This document shows, in pieces, positions 11,001 through 18,624 of a stretch of DNA of 64,000 nt. The stretch is from NCBI GenBank assembly GCA_937951615.1, contig CALFBH010000043.1:1-64000 (forward strand), in the 5' to 3' direction. The notes under the pieces were generated by a model. That model made no database searches and was not told where the DNA came from. It saw only the letters and a program-made list of their open reading frames with translations. Origin of the DNA: an uncultured Saprospiraceae bacterium (GTDB lineage: Bacteria; Bacteroidota; Bacteroidia; Chitinophagales; Saprospiraceae). The stretch's first letter is position 1, and every line of letters begins with the position of its first letter. Made by a program: the position numbers and the translations under genes.

Positions 11001-11270
11001 GATGAATCGGAAGCGACCATCAACATTTATCCAAATCCAACGAGTAGTGGTTCTACAATCTCCATCACGGTGGATAATGTATATGAAGATGCGGACTTAT
11101 TGATCTATGATGAACTGGGTAGATTGATTGTACAAGACAACTTAAGCCTGACAGGAGGCACGACGACTTATGATTTGTCTGCCAGAGCTTTTGCAGGAGG
11201 TGTTTATTTTGTAAAAATACGCACAGCTGCCTGGACGACAAATACTTATAAGTTGGTAGTGATAGATTAA
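5043..11270 (+). CDS. Secreted metzincin (reprolysin-like) metalloprotease with HYR, TSP3 and T9SS domains
   Basis: This 2075-aa protein is predicted to be a secreted zinc endopeptidase. Residues 1-30 form a signal peptide ending near IAAQQ, and residues about 30-190 resemble the pro-region of Bacteroidota reprolysin-like (M12B-type) proteases. The zinc motif HEMGHQFGANH has H350, E351, H354 and H360, and the Met-turn STIMAYAS has M389. Then come Ig/cadherin-like segments (about 435-660), five HYR-like units (about 665-1054), the GTIVSDQY/AYGGPG domain, three ~180-aa KQQEAVCVYGLLG domains with Asp-rich TSP3-like linkers, and a T9SS type A sorting domain. From the HYR units on, it has the same architecture as the partial gene upstream and shares its 3' end almost exactly. 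Substrate is unknown; prey or matrix protein degradation is possible. The start is the first ATG before the signal peptide. Confidence 0.93.
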   Translation: MKNSRQIIYFAFKFLVFNLIFFFFLSEIAAQQLWQDIEESKISDKGTRYITPDKFRTYALNEEDLKQVLKAAPLERTKAATTNPVYFSMPMPDGTMKVFEIVNSPVMASELAAKYPEIQTYAGYEIDDPENTVRFDLTPQGFHAMIFTREFGTVYIDPYSFDKKGYYIVYKREDIRSKMPIDFECGVLDEPTNITKSMLVQPPLGDCTLRTYRLAIAATGEYTAFHGGTVPLALAAQVTTMNRVNGIYMREMAIFMEIIANNDAIIYTDAATDPYTNGAATTMIGEAQTDCDNNIGNNNYDIGHVFGTTGGGFSGFASIGVTCLTGSKGRGVSTAGTPVGDLFDAYLVPHEMGHQFGANHTFNNACDFGGGPNRNNGTAYEPGAGSTIMAYASTPCTPAYQAADDDYFHVSSLEEISNTILGTSCATLTALANTAPTVNNVPTGLTIPGGTPFELTANATDPDGDVLTYCWEQMDNEISTQPPDPTSPNGPNFRSNPPVNSPTRYFPNLPDLIASVTPVWEVLATVDRTFNFRVTVRDNAMGGGCAFYEEAVINVDGDSGPFIVQNPNAPGITWTVNANETVTWTVAGTNNAPVNCANVDILLSIDGGLTYPITLATNTPNDGNADVQVPNNVTTTARVKIICSDNVFFDISDNDFTIIPQVIITITCPDDVTATCAADVVAGIADLQTDCPTGGGNVAVTGPVVNGNPDCPGTTHTYTFTGTDNCGQTTSCTQVFTIVNNGPIITECPAAATVACVADIVPGTPIYTTSCNLGATISITGPVISSATPDCPGTTYTYTHIVTDVCGRTASCEQVFTIQNDAPTISCPADAVVFCAADIVVDAATYTVSCGVNATLEVTGPVILGTPDCPGTTYTYTHTVTDVCGRTASCQQVFTIQNAGPTITCPAGGVVACAANIVVGTATYTVSCGVDATLNVTGPVISDTPDCPGTTYTYTHTVTDVCGRTASCEQVFTIQNAGPTISCPAGDVVSCETEINVGTATYTVSCGMDATLTRSGPVMNGDPHCDGTTYTYTHTVTDACGRTASCEQVFTISNECEGIDFNDLPAGTIVSDQYPGVTISTNNPYHEPAMIFDTGNPTGNDYDLGTPNQAYGGPGMGTGFGNTEFQGNALIVSKDRNIPNETEGKLIFEFDCPVIIRNIDFLDMECDYNTVKLYDADYNLIEEIDLPDYGENSFHTEEINVGGVSKMVVNFPCAGGAITNLKYCKDNTPGALCGVCDEGLLNFSDSGVYWSDDATSGTYTAGYQTFDIDISDADNILEDTNEDNDGLEIGIDPYSVTDEVRIIYTLAEVASHVIFDIVDLDYKNSSSSKQQEAVCVYGLLGGSQVQIMPTITSLNGSVSINGNCAEATANSASSGDDESILVTFDDCIDQIVIEYGTGSNSPTVYPSYSSITIGKDYGFYTQYCEGACTGCTVFGDFDGDGVCNDLDICMTGDDNADADGDGLPDACDGNCDPSNGGGDADSDGVCDDLDICPNGNDNIDENNNGIPDACDDVCVDYVLDFSCENGWADNATSGSYTVGQQTFNINADDNDNILVDTEQEGFGINVGIDPETVDDEVVITYTLSEVSNHVVFDIVDLDYKNSGSSKQQEAVCVYGLLGASQVQIMPIITSLDGSVSINGNCAEATTNSATSGDDESILVTFDECIDQVVIVYGTGSNSPTVYPSYSSITIGQNLGMSTQVCESACVVDCGSSGDDDNDGVCNDQDICPNGDDNADVDGDGTPDACDEDCASAGDDDNDGVCNDVDQCPGGNDNIDDDNNGIPDACDVNCDQSMLDFSEAGYHWNSHATSGNFTAAGQTYDINITDADNILEYTGEDDLGIKIAIDPDNTSDELVMTYQLSAASDNVVFDIVDLDRKTGGSKQQEAVCVYGLLGNDLTEIMPVISQLDGSVAINGNCAEATANSSYSGDDESVLITFTDCIDQVVIVYGTGSNSPANDPSYSSITIGEYLGFSSLVCDTPCDGSQREDESEATINIYPNPTSSGSTISITVDNVYEDADLLIYDELGRLIVQDNLSLTGGTTTYDLSARAFAGGVYFVKIRTAAWTTNTYKLVVID

Positions 11271-11412
11271 TGAAAACTCAAATTCAAACGTCAAATTCAA
11301 ATACAAGAGGCTATTGGTCGTAAAGCAATTAGCTAAATTATAAGCGGCGTTTGTAAGGAGAAAAATAGACACAGGTTTGCACAGATATTTTCTGTGTGAA
11401 TCTGTGTTTTTT
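10440..11412 (+). repeat. 973-bp duplication, copy B (shared with 3761-4733)
   Basis: This is the second copy of the segment coding for the last repeat domain and sorting domain, plus 3' flank and terminator. Most differences from copy A are single-base and silent, and the length is unchanged. Confidence 0.9.
11369..11412 (+). terminator. Rho-independent terminator of the metzincin gene
   Basis: It has the same 17-bp stem and 5-nt loop as the terminator at 4689 (arms 11369-11385 and 11391-11407), followed by a T-run. It is the duplicated copy. Confidence 0.9.
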
Positions 11413-11470
11413 ATTGCAAGAAGCAAAAAAGAAATAACTGCGTGGCATTAGAAAATATGGCAACTATTGC

Positions 11471-11478
11471 TATATTTG
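11471..11478 (+). promoter_or_regulatory. -7 element (TATATTTG) upstream of the S74 protein gene
   Basis: TATATTTG matches the Bacteroidota TAnnTTTG -7 element and lies 75 bp before the ATG. I see no clear TTG about 19 bp upstream, so the call is tentative. Confidence 0.4.
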
Positions 11479-11552
11479 AGTATAAATAATGTGTTTTACT
11501 CCAATTTATCCACTCAATCATTAGCGATTCTCGCTATTAAAATTATGACATC

Positions 11553-13061
11553 ATGAAAAAATTACTATGCATTTTTAGCCTTTTCTGTTTTGTATATGGC
11601 AATATGCTACATGCACAACATAATAACTCCGAATTGCCAACGAGCATCAACGATGACGGTACTGCGCCCGACGCCAGTGCCATACTTGATGTGCAATCTA
11701 CGAATAAAGGAATACTGATCCCGCGTATGACGACTGCCCAACGCACCGCAATAGCCGCACCTGGAAGGGGGTTGCTCGTTTTTGATACCAGTACTGGTGG
11801 CTTCTGGTTTCATGATGGAACTGCCTGGGCAGATTTGAGTGCCGGCGGGGGAGCAGATGCAGACTGGACAGAAACTGCGAACGGAATTTACCATAATGAG
11901 GGGAATGTCTCGATTAATACCAGTACTATCGATGGGAATTCAAATCTTTATGTGTTTCGTCCGCTAGGTGATTATGGAGCAGATAAGGCGAGTATTTATG
12001 GCTACCGTTCAGGTTATAGTTCTGTGGCTGATAGTGGGGGAGTACATTTAGGGCATTTGGGAATAGATGCAGCTATAAAAGGTTTCTCCAACTGGGGCAA
12101 CCAATACACAGCGGGCGTAGCCGGACATAGCTATCTGGATTATGCCAACTCGGCCGCAGTACTTGGTGGGCAACAGGCAGGAAATATTTATGGTGCTTTG
12201 GGCTTTAGAGATTCTACGCAAATATGGGCAGGTTATTTTGATGGAGACATACGTTTCCGCCCTGAAACTTCTTATACGCCTGAATTATATCTGGATATTG
12301 TGCGGGAATACCAAAATCAAGGGGAATTTGGGCAGTGGCATGAGCTGTATGTATTGCCCAATGGACGAAATGTCAATGCGCCCGATTATGATTTTTATTA
12401 TTTAGGTGACGATACACATCATTTTGACGGTTTATATTGCAATGCTGTCAATCCTGAAAATAGTTTATTTATCAATGGAAATACGATTATCAGTGGTGCG
12501 AATGACCTTGGAGTAGGTACTTCGCTCCCTGGCATGAAAGTACATGTAAAACAGGATATATCGAATAGAGGGATTCGCACAGAACATCAGACGGCTTCTG
12601 ATTATTGGGACACTGGAATTGGCTTAACGACCAAAAATTATAAATTTTATTATAATAATGTTAGCAAAGCAGATGTTGCAAGTACAGATGGAGCATATAT
12701 TCAGCCTTCCGATAAAAACTTAAAAAAGAACATCGAATATCTCGATAATGTCTTGCCGCGCGTATTGCGCCTACAGCCAGCCAAGTATCATTACACAGAC
12801 GCAAGCTCTGCCAGTCTGTCTAAATCACATGGTTTTATTGCACAGGAAGTAGAGGCAGTCTTTCCTGAAATTGTGAGACGTAAAGAGGATGGAACAAAGG
12901 CATTAGCTTATGATGATTTTGCCATATTAGCCATTCAAGCTATACAGGAGCAGCAGAATATGATAGAGGAGCAGGCTCAAGAAAATGAAACCTTAGCCAA
13001 AAAAGTAGCTGAGATGGAGGAAGAATTAGCAAAAATAAAAGCAATGTTGAAGCAGCGATAG
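11553..13061 (+). CDS. Secreted tail-fibre-like protein with C-terminal Peptidase S74 chaperone domain
   Basis: This 502-aa protein has a signal peptide (residues 1-22, ending MLHAQ). Next is the Bacteroidota motif ASAILDVQST / GILIPRMTTAQR / GLLVFDTSTGGFWFHDGTAW (about 40-95), common in surface fibre proteins. The C-terminus (about 384-500) matches the S74 intramolecular chaperone domain: SDKNLKKNI, then KSHGFIAQEVEAVFPEIV and a final Glu/Lys-rich coiled coil. In phage tail spikes this domain drives trimerisation and then cleaves itself. A role as a trimeric surface fibre is inferred. No T9SS domain is seen. It follows the giant secreted genes but has its own promoter-like element and terminator. 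Confidence 0.88.
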   Translation: MKKLLCIFSLFCFVYGNMLHAQHNNSELPTSINDDGTAPDASAILDVQSTNKGILIPRMTTAQRTAIAAPGRGLLVFDTSTGGFWFHDGTAWADLSAGGGADADWTETANGIYHNEGNVSINTSTIDGNSNLYVFRPLGDYGADKASIYGYRSGYSSVADSGGVHLGHLGIDAAIKGFSNWGNQYTAGVAGHSYLDYANSAAVLGGQQAGNIYGALGFRDSTQIWAGYFDGDIRFRPETSYTPELYLDIVREYQNQGEFGQWHELYVLPNGRNVNAPDYDFYYLGDDTHHFDGLYCNAVNPENSLFINGNTIISGANDLGVGTSLPGMKVHVKQDISNRGIRTEHQTASDYWDTGIGLTTKNYKFYYNNVSKADVASTDGAYIQPSDKNLKKNIEYLDNVLPRVLRLQPAKYHYTDASSASLSKSHGFIAQEVEAVFPEIVRRKEDGTKALAYDDFAILAIQAIQEQQNMIEEQAQENETLAKKVAEMEEELAKIKAMLKQR

Positions 13062-13083
13062 TTGAAAAGCATCAAGTGAGGAA

Positions 13084-13130
13084 AATTCCAAATTCCAAAA
13101 AGTGAAGAACCTTTGGAATTTGGAATTTTT
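13084..13130. terminator. Terminator after the S74 protein gene (possibly bidirectional)
   Basis: A perfect 16-bp inverted repeat (13084-13099 and 13112-13127) with a 12-nt loop is followed by T residues on the + strand. It sits between convergent genes, so it may also end the MazF transcript. Confidence 0.8.
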
Positions 13131-13194
13131 CATTTTGGTGCTTTTTTTTATTTTGGAAATTTGATTAACTGTCTTTCCAATACAGCAGAAGAAG

Positions 13195-13560
13195 TCACAG
13201 TTCTAACAAATCGCTTAAAACAAAACGAATTTTATCTAAATCCTGCGTGGAGAGGATTCCTTTTTTTTGGCTTACCCTATCTATAGACACAGTTCTTATT
13301 TGATGGCATAAAGCATAAGAATCATATATGAAGGACTTGCCGTCCTTTTCAATTTTTACATAAAAAAAGTGAGGGTTCTTCGGTTTTTTTGATGTGAATG
13401 GAACAATAATAATTAATCCTATCAAATGGAGAGATTTTATGATAACACAAGGTCGGATTTTTCCTTGTTCATGTCCTTTTATTTCTTTGGAGTTGATTTT
13501 ACCTAAGTTTACATATACAATATCTCCTGTTTTAAATTCAGGCTGCTTACTCATTATCAA
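13195..13560 (-). CDS. mazF: PemK/MazF family toxin (mRNA interferase)
   Basis: This 121-aa protein has the MazF/PemK fold signature: GDIVYVNLG near the N-terminus, the basic stretch GKIRPCVIIK, IIIVPFTSK, and the C-terminal strand block with VSIDRVSQKKGILS. Members of the family are sequence-specific endoribonucleases inhibited by a cognate antitoxin. The start overlaps the end of the upstream gene by 14 nt; the second Met (MSKQ, 13554) is an equally good start. The usual small AbrB- or MetJ-like MazE antitoxin is absent, and the gene before it encodes a 282-aa protein of unknown family. Confidence 0.87.
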   Translation of the reverse strand: MIMSKQPEFKTGDIVYVNLGKINSKEIKGHEQGKIRPCVIIKSLHLIGLIIIVPFTSKKPKNPHFFYVKIEKDGKSFIYDSYALCHQIRTVSIDRVSQKKGILSTQDLDKIRFVLSDLLEL

Positions 13561-14395
13561 TCATTTTCAAATAGTCATCAATGCCCGATTCTGCCACAGA
13601 AATTTGTTCAGTCATTTCCGCTTCATCTAAGTTAGCATAAGGTTTTATGGATTTCCTTTTTCCAATAATGCCTAGACCAAGAGCAGATGCACCATAAAGT
13701 TGTGCATTATTAGCAATAATTTCGCTTAACTCATTAATTTTCTCGTCAGTAATATTTTTGTCATCATATTCATCTAACGAAATATTTGCAGCAAACAATG
13801 AGATTTCCAACATTAAGGATGAACTAAAAAGATTAAAAATATTTTCAGCAACTTGTTCATTAACTTCCTTATGGGGAGATTTTAATACATTTAAAAGCTC
13901 TTTATAAGAAATATCTGAAGAAATGCTTCGTAAAAAATAAAGAGAACCTGGTGTATTATCCTCATTAACTAACTGTTTCGCTACCTTTTTTAGGGTTCTT
14001 ATGCTGAATAAGACATTCTCAACTAATACATTCAATATTTGATTTTGCGGTACATCATAAGTAGGTATTTCGGGAGACTCGACATTCTGAGAATTCAGTT
14101 TTTCGGTAACATTAATTTCTTCATATTGTTCATTAAATCTACCTGAAACAGTATCATAAAGTTCTATGAGATTAATTTTATGTTCGGCAATAAGTTTAGA
14201 AACAGAAGCCCGGAGTTGAAATACTTCACCAAATAGGCTATATGTTGCGACAGAAAAGTTTTCTTCTGAAATAAGTGCTTTTCTTATCAAAGTGATTAGA
14301 TGGTCTAATTTAACTTTCAGTTCACTACCACCTAAATTATTCTGATTTTCAGCACTTAAATTACTTATTATAGGAGCATACAAAGCAAGAGCCAT
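13547..14395 (-). CDS. Unknown 282-aa protein coupled to MazF (candidate atypical antitoxin)
   Basis: I do not recognise the family. The protein is mostly helical in appearance with no signal peptide or membrane segment. It has a Lys/Glu-rich middle and an acidic C-terminus (EAEMTEQISVAESGIDDYLK) that resembles the flexible acidic tails by which MazE-type antitoxins block MazF. Its stop overlaps the MazF start by 14 nt, so the two are translationally coupled, in the antitoxin-first order usual for toxin-antitoxin modules. At 282 aa it is far larger than a normal MazE (about 80 aa). An antitoxin role, perhaps through the C-terminal 30 residues, is inference. Confidence 0.75.
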   Translation of the reverse strand: MALALYAPIISNLSAENQNNLGGSELKVKLDHLITLIRKALISEENFSVATYSLFGEVFQLRASVSKLIAEHKINLIELYDTVSGRFNEQYEEINVTEKLNSQNVESPEIPTYDVPQNQILNVLVENVLFSIRTLKKVAKQLVNEDNTPGSLYFLRSISSDISYKELLNVLKSPHKEVNEQVAENIFNLFSSSLMLEISLFAANISLDEYDDKNITDEKINELSEIIANNAQLYGASALGLGIIGKRKSIKPYANLDEAEMTEQISVAESGIDDYLKMIDNE

Positions 14396-14411
14396 ACAAT
14401 TAATTTTATTG

Positions 14412-14442
14412 CAAATTTACACAAAAACAAGGCAATTAGCAA
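14412..14442 (-). promoter_or_regulatory. Promoter of the 282-aa protein / MazF operon
   Basis: On the minus strand TTG (14442-14440), a 20-nt spacer and TAAATTTG (14419-14412) fit the Bacteroidota consensus. The start codon lies only 17 nt after the -7 element, giving a very short leader. Confidence 0.55.
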
Positions 14443-14478
14443 GCCTAGGTGTCTAAGAGCTTGTTGAGACTTTTAAAA

Positions 14479-16872
14479 CTATCCCAACTCCACAATCGTC
14501 ACCCCATCCCCGCCATTCTTTGGCTCTTCATGTCGAATCTCCTGCACGGCACTATATTCACGTAGCTTCTGGCGGACTGCCCGACGCAGGATGCCATCTC
14601 CCTTGCCGTGGATAATGCGCAGCTCATCGCCATTGGCAATTAGGGCTTCATCGACAAAAAGTTCGACGGTGCGGATGGCTTCATCTCGACGCATGCCGCG
14701 CAGGTCAAGTTTATTGACGAAGTTGGAAGTTGTGGTGACGGTATCGGTTGTGATTTTGCCTTTGCGGGGGGCAGTGATGGGAGTGCCAGCTTTCTGGAGG
14801 TCCCGCACTTTGACCGTCATGCGCAATTGCCCGACTAAGATAACAGCGTTTTGCTTTTTAATGGAATCGACTTTGGCAATGTCGCCGCCTGTACGCATTC
14901 TAACGAAATCGCCGACCTGAATGGGTGTCTCGTCTTTTTTGGTTTTTTTATCCTGAACATGATAGACTTTTTCCTGTAATTCGTGGACTTCCTGGCTGAT
15001 TTCTTCTCGTTCTACTTTGTTTTCTTTTAGTAGAGCTTTGGCTTTGTCGAGATTTTGCGACTGACGGATTTCGCGCACCAGTTGTTCGAGTTGTCTATTG
15101 GTATGGGCTTTGGCTTGCAGGTTTTGTTCTTTGACGTCGAGCTTGAGTTTTCGGCGTCTGTATTCCAGTTCGCCATTCATTTGTTCGTAGTTTTTGACCA
15201 ACTTATCGAAGTTTTTTTGCTGGGCTTCCATTTTTGCCAGTCGCTCACTCAGTTCCTGTTTTTCGCGTTGCAAATCAACTAATAATTCGTCAATTGCTTT
15301 TTCATTTTTTCCGGTTTTATGCTTGGCATAATGGATGACTTTTTTGTCCAGTCCACTTTTTTCTGCAATTTCAAAAGCATAAGAACTGCCTGGTTTCCCG
15401 ACAGATAATTCGTAAGTAGGGGAGAGGTTGTCCATGTCGAAAGTCATACAGCCATTGACAATACCTTTGTTTTTATAGGCAAAAACTTTAAGGTTGGAAT
15501 AGTGGGTGGTGATCAGCCCGAATATTTTTTTATGGTTAAATTCTTTTAAAATCGCTTCCGCAATAGAGCCGCCAATTTTCGGGTCGGTTCCGCTACCAAA
15601 TTCGTCAATCAGAATCAGCGTTTTGTCGTCGCATTGATCCATGAAAATTTTCATATTGCGCAGACGCGAACTATAAGTACTCAATTCGTCTTCCAAAGAT
15701 TGCTGATCGCCAATGTCAATAAACAATTTTTCAAAAACACCCATTTCCGAATCAGGACTAACCGGAACCAGCAAGCCCGCCTGCAACATCAACTGGAGCA
15801 GTCCAAGTGATTTGAGGGCGATAGATTTGCCACCTGCATTGGGTCCACTCAGCACTAAAATTCGATTTTGATTGAGCAGACTCAGCGTAAAAGGAATCGT
15901 TTTTTTGCCTTCTTTTTTATTTTTTAAAAAGAGTAAAGGATGGTAGCCATTTTTGATGCCAATGAAAGGTTCACCCTTTAGTTTTGGTTTGCAGGCATCT
16001 AGTTGGATCGCCAGCAAAGCCTTTGCCCGTATGACGTCATAACGTGCAATAATCTTGTGGTATTCCTCTACCAGTGGAAGATAGGGGACAATCTGTTCAG
16101 TCAGTTCGCGTAGAATGCGATAGATTTCCCGTTTTTCATCATTTTCCAGTCCGAAGATGTCATTATTAATTTGAATAACAGCTTCGGGTTCTATAAAAGC
16201 AGTTTTGCCCGTTGCCGATTCGTCGTGAATGATGCCTCGTATTTTGCGTTTATGTTCTGCGGGGGCAGAAAGTACGCGGCGTCCGTTTCTGAAACTTTCC
16301 ACGGTATCTTTCAATAAACCTTTTGATTTATATTCGTTAATCAGCACCCGAAATACGCGGTCTAATTCCCTGCGTTTGGCAATTTGTGATTTTCGGATAC
16401 GCATCAGTTCGGGAGAGGCATCAGCTTTGATTTTGCCTTCTTCGTCCACTACGCGATCAATGGCATAGAGCAGTTCATCGTTGAATTGGATATTGCGAAT
16501 AATATCGTATAAAGAAGGATAAGCTTCGACTTGATTCTTTTTGAAAAACTGAAAAATCCGATAAATAATGCGAATATTATCCGCCAGTCGTTTGAGTTGA
16601 AGTTCGCTCATAACAAAACCGGCAATCTTCAACATGCGGATTTCTTCATCCAAATTTTCATAATTGCTGAGGGGGAAATGATGTCCTTCATCAAAAATCT
16701 TTTTGTATTCTGCTGCTTCATTGAGCATACGCTCAACCATAAATTTTTGGGTTTGAAGCACAAGCTTGGCGATTCGCTCTTTGCCTGGTTCACCGAGGCA
16801 TTGGGCAGTTAGCCATTCCTTTATCCTATCAAATTCTAATTTCTCGTAAACGTCGTTCGGCGCAAGTAACAT
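14479..16872 (-). CDS. mutS2: MutS2 family ATPase/endonuclease
   Basis: This 797-aa protein is a full-length MutS2. It has the N-terminal helical core region of MutS-type proteins but no mismatch-recognition domain. The ABC-type ATPase has Walker A GPNAGGKS (residues 343-350), Walker B LILIDEFGSGTDP (about 415-430) and an ABC-signature stretch before it (ELSTYSSRL). A coiled coil follows (about 520-640). The C-terminal Smr domain (about 720-797) has LDLRGMRRDEA and IHGKGDGILR. Known roles of the family are anti-recombination and splitting of collided ribosomes. The start is the only ATG before the conserved N-terminus. It is monocistronic, with a promoter-like element about 110 bp upstream. 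Confidence 0.95.
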   Translation of the reverse strand: MLLAPNDVYEKLEFDRIKEWLTAQCLGEPGKERIAKLVLQTQKFMVERMLNEAAEYKKIFDEGHHFPLSNYENLDEEIRMLKIAGFVMSELQLKRLADNIRIIYRIFQFFKKNQVEAYPSLYDIIRNIQFNDELLYAIDRVVDEEGKIKADASPELMRIRKSQIAKRRELDRVFRVLINEYKSKGLLKDTVESFRNGRRVLSAPAEHKRKIRGIIHDESATGKTAFIEPEAVIQINNDIFGLENDEKREIYRILRELTEQIVPYLPLVEEYHKIIARYDVIRAKALLAIQLDACKPKLKGEPFIGIKNGYHPLLFLKNKKEGKKTIPFTLSLLNQNRILVLSGPNAGGKSIALKSLGLLQLMLQAGLLVPVSPDSEMGVFEKLFIDIGDQQSLEDELSTYSSRLRNMKIFMDQCDDKTLILIDEFGSGTDPKIGGSIAEAILKEFNHKKIFGLITTHYSNLKVFAYKNKGIVNGCMTFDMDNLSPTYELSVGKPGSSYAFEIAEKSGLDKKVIHYAKHKTGKNEKAIDELLVDLQREKQELSERLAKMEAQQKNFDKLVKNYEQMNGELEYRRRKLKLDVKEQNLQAKAHTNRQLEQLVREIRQSQNLDKAKALLKENKVEREEISQEVHELQEKVYHVQDKKTKKDETPIQVGDFVRMRTGGDIAKVDSIKKQNAVILVGQLRMTVKVRDLQKAGTPITAPRKGKITTDTVTTTSNFVNKLDLRGMRRDEAIRTVELFVDEALIANGDELRIIHGKGDGILRRAVRQKLREYSAVQEIRHEEPKNGGDGVTIVELG

Positions 16873-17374
16873 ATTTCTTATTCAAGTTTCTAAACTAGTT
16901 AAATGAGTAGATGAATGAATGATGGAATGAGTGGATGAATCCAAACATTCACTCATTTCATCATTTACTCATGCATTCCCCCAAAGATACACAAGTCAGC
17001 AACAAGTTACTATCGAAATTTGATATTGAAGCTTGCTGACAAAGCAATAATTAAAAAAAGTGAAAAAAAGTTCAGCCATTTGAAATTTGCTTCCGTATAA
17101 TCCAATCGTATATAAATAGAAAATTAAATTCTTGCGCGACTAATCATTTGTTAAAACGTTGATTATGATGCATGAAATTCCGATTCGGGTGATTTTTTAG
17201 GCGTTTTAGGAATTAATTATAAAGAAATGCAAAATAAAATATTTATTAAAAAATTTTAATTTTAAATAAAGTTTTCTGAACTTACAGAGTAATTGCTTTT
17301 CGTTAGGCTGAAAACCAATTCAATCGTCATAGGGAATGCTGATTTCAACTCATTTTATTTAAACCTCGGCATTC
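16873..17374. other. Intergenic region between mutS2 and the first tandem paralogue
   Basis: It holds a promoter-like element for mutS2 and, in the mutS2 leader (16896-16975), several repeats of GAATGA/GGATGAAT with an inverted partner ATTCACTCATTTC, which could fold as a hairpin. The remaining ~390 bp are AT-rich and I see no gene or RNA in them. Confidence 0.5.
16982..16989 (-). promoter_or_regulatory. -7 element of mutS2
   Basis: CAAAGATA on the + strand is TATCTTTG on the minus strand, the commonest Bacteroidota -7 element. I find no -33 TTG at standard spacing. The leader would be about 105 nt. Confidence 0.45.
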
Positions 17375-17821
17375 ATGAAAATTTTAGTACACACTATGTT
17401 GTTCATCTGTCTCGGCGTATTTGTCCAGGCACAAACAACACATCAAACGGTTCAAACTAAAAAGTACGTTCTACAGACCTTCCCGGCTGAAGATGTATCG
17501 ACAATCGTTCTAAATATAGAAGGACAGGTAACTGTGCAAGTATGGGAACAGACCAGTGTGTGCGTCGAGACGAGCGTTATTCCACAGACGGCAAATTTCA
17601 ACATCATTAAACTGTTGGCTAAAGATGGTTATTATGATGTAAAATCGTCCAATACAGATTATAATTTAATGGTGTCCAATAGGCCTGCAAGTAAGTTTTT
17701 TACCTATAAAGGCAAAAGGCAAACGGTATGCATGGAATATAAAGTCTACGTTCCAGAAGGCACACAAGTGACCGATACATCAGGCAGAAATTTAGTAGAA
17801 CAAACCATAGCCGCCAAGTAA
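17375..17821 (+). CDS. Small secreted beta-rich protein, tandem paralogue 1
   Basis: This 148-aa protein has a signal peptide (MKILVHTMLFICLGVFVQA). The mature part starts with a Lys-rich segment and FPAEDVSTIVLNIEGQVTVQVWEQ, which resembles one strand pair of DUF4097/DUF2807-type (GIN) adhesin-like folds, then YYDVKS and a C-terminal block YKVYVPEGTQVTDTSGRNL. It is the first of three adjacent paralogues with the same plan. No sorting domain or lipobox is present, so a periplasmic location is likely. The function is unknown. Confidence 0.8.
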   Translation: MKILVHTMLFICLGVFVQAQTTHQTVQTKKYVLQTFPAEDVSTIVLNIEGQVTVQVWEQTSVCVETSVIPQTANFNIIKLLAKDGYYDVKSSNTDYNLMVSNRPASKFFTYKGKRQTVCMEYKVYVPEGTQVTDTSGRNLVEQTIAAK

Positions 17822-17870
17822 AAAATAATTTTATCCTTTTCCTTCCATAATGTTAATTGTATTGTTCGAC

Positions 17871-17951
17871 GGTTTCATTGTTTAACTGCTCGACTGTTTC
17901 ATCGCTATTAGTATTAACAATATAGCCATGAAACAATGTAGCAATGAAACC
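17871..17951. repeat. Nested inverted repeat in a spacer
   Basis: GGTTTCATTG (17871-17880) pairs perfectly with CAATGAAACC (17942-17951). A second related pair (TGTTTCAT near 17896 with ATGAAACA near 17929) lies inside. No T-run follows. It could end transcription weakly or be a mobile intergenic repeat. Confidence 0.55.
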
Positions 17952-17996
17952 ATCTGACAATTATAGAAATACATTCATCCATGGAACAAAAAGGCA

Positions 17997-18446
17997 ATGA
18001 GAAATACTATTATACTTATTAGCTGGCTGCTTTGCGCAGCTTTCACCGCACAAGGGCAATATATTGACACCTATAAAGTCAGAAAGAGTGTTGTCCAGTC
18101 TTTTCCTGCGAAGGAAATTACACACATAAAACTAGAAATAGAAGGGCAGGTAGATGTACAGGTTTGGGGACAAACTGCTGTATGTGTACAAATGAGTATT
18201 ATTCCCGAAAAATCCGGCTTCAAAGCGATTAAAATGCTGGCAGAAGAAGGTTATTATGATGTTGATGTGAATCATAACAACAATAATCTCACTGTATTCA
18301 GCAAACAACCTATTAGCAAATTATTATCCTTTAATGGAGAAAGGCAGGTGACTTGCATCGAGTATAAAATTTATATTCCTGAAGGCGTACAGGTGACTGA
18401 TGTGCTGGGCAGAGATTTACTGACCGCATCTGTTGTGGCGAATTGA
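17997..18446 (+). CDS. Small secreted beta-rich protein, tandem paralogue 2
   Basis: This 149-aa protein has the same layout as its neighbours: signal peptide (to about residue 20, ending AQGQ), KSVVQSFPAKEITHIKLEIEG, then QVDVQVWGQTAVCV, EEGYYDVDV, and the C-terminal YKIYIPEGVQVTDVLGRDLL. It is closest to paralogue 1. The spacing of about 175 bp on each side, with an inverted repeat upstream, argues against a tight operon. The function is unknown. Confidence 0.8.
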   Translation: MRNTIILISWLLCAAFTAQGQYIDTYKVRKSVVQSFPAKEITHIKLEIEGQVDVQVWGQTAVCVQMSIIPEKSGFKAIKMLAEEGYYDVDVNHNNNNLTVFSKQPISKLLSFNGERQVTCIEYKIYIPEGVQVTDVLGRDLLTASVVAN

Positions 18447-18624
18447 AAATATTGAATTTATTGTCATAAAATCAGATCATCATCTATCTGAGTAGATAAG
18501 GCGGACAACTATTTATAGCTTTGAAACGTCTACTTGAAATCCAAGCACTTTCCAAACGACAGGAATCACCTATTTTACCAAAACGTGTACATTTACTAAA
18601 ACCTATTGAAAAGATAAATTAGGT

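Noticed and set aside
16873-17374. A tRNA or small RNA between mutS2 and the tandem paralogues
   Set aside because: No cloverleaf, conserved TTCGA loop or terminator was found.
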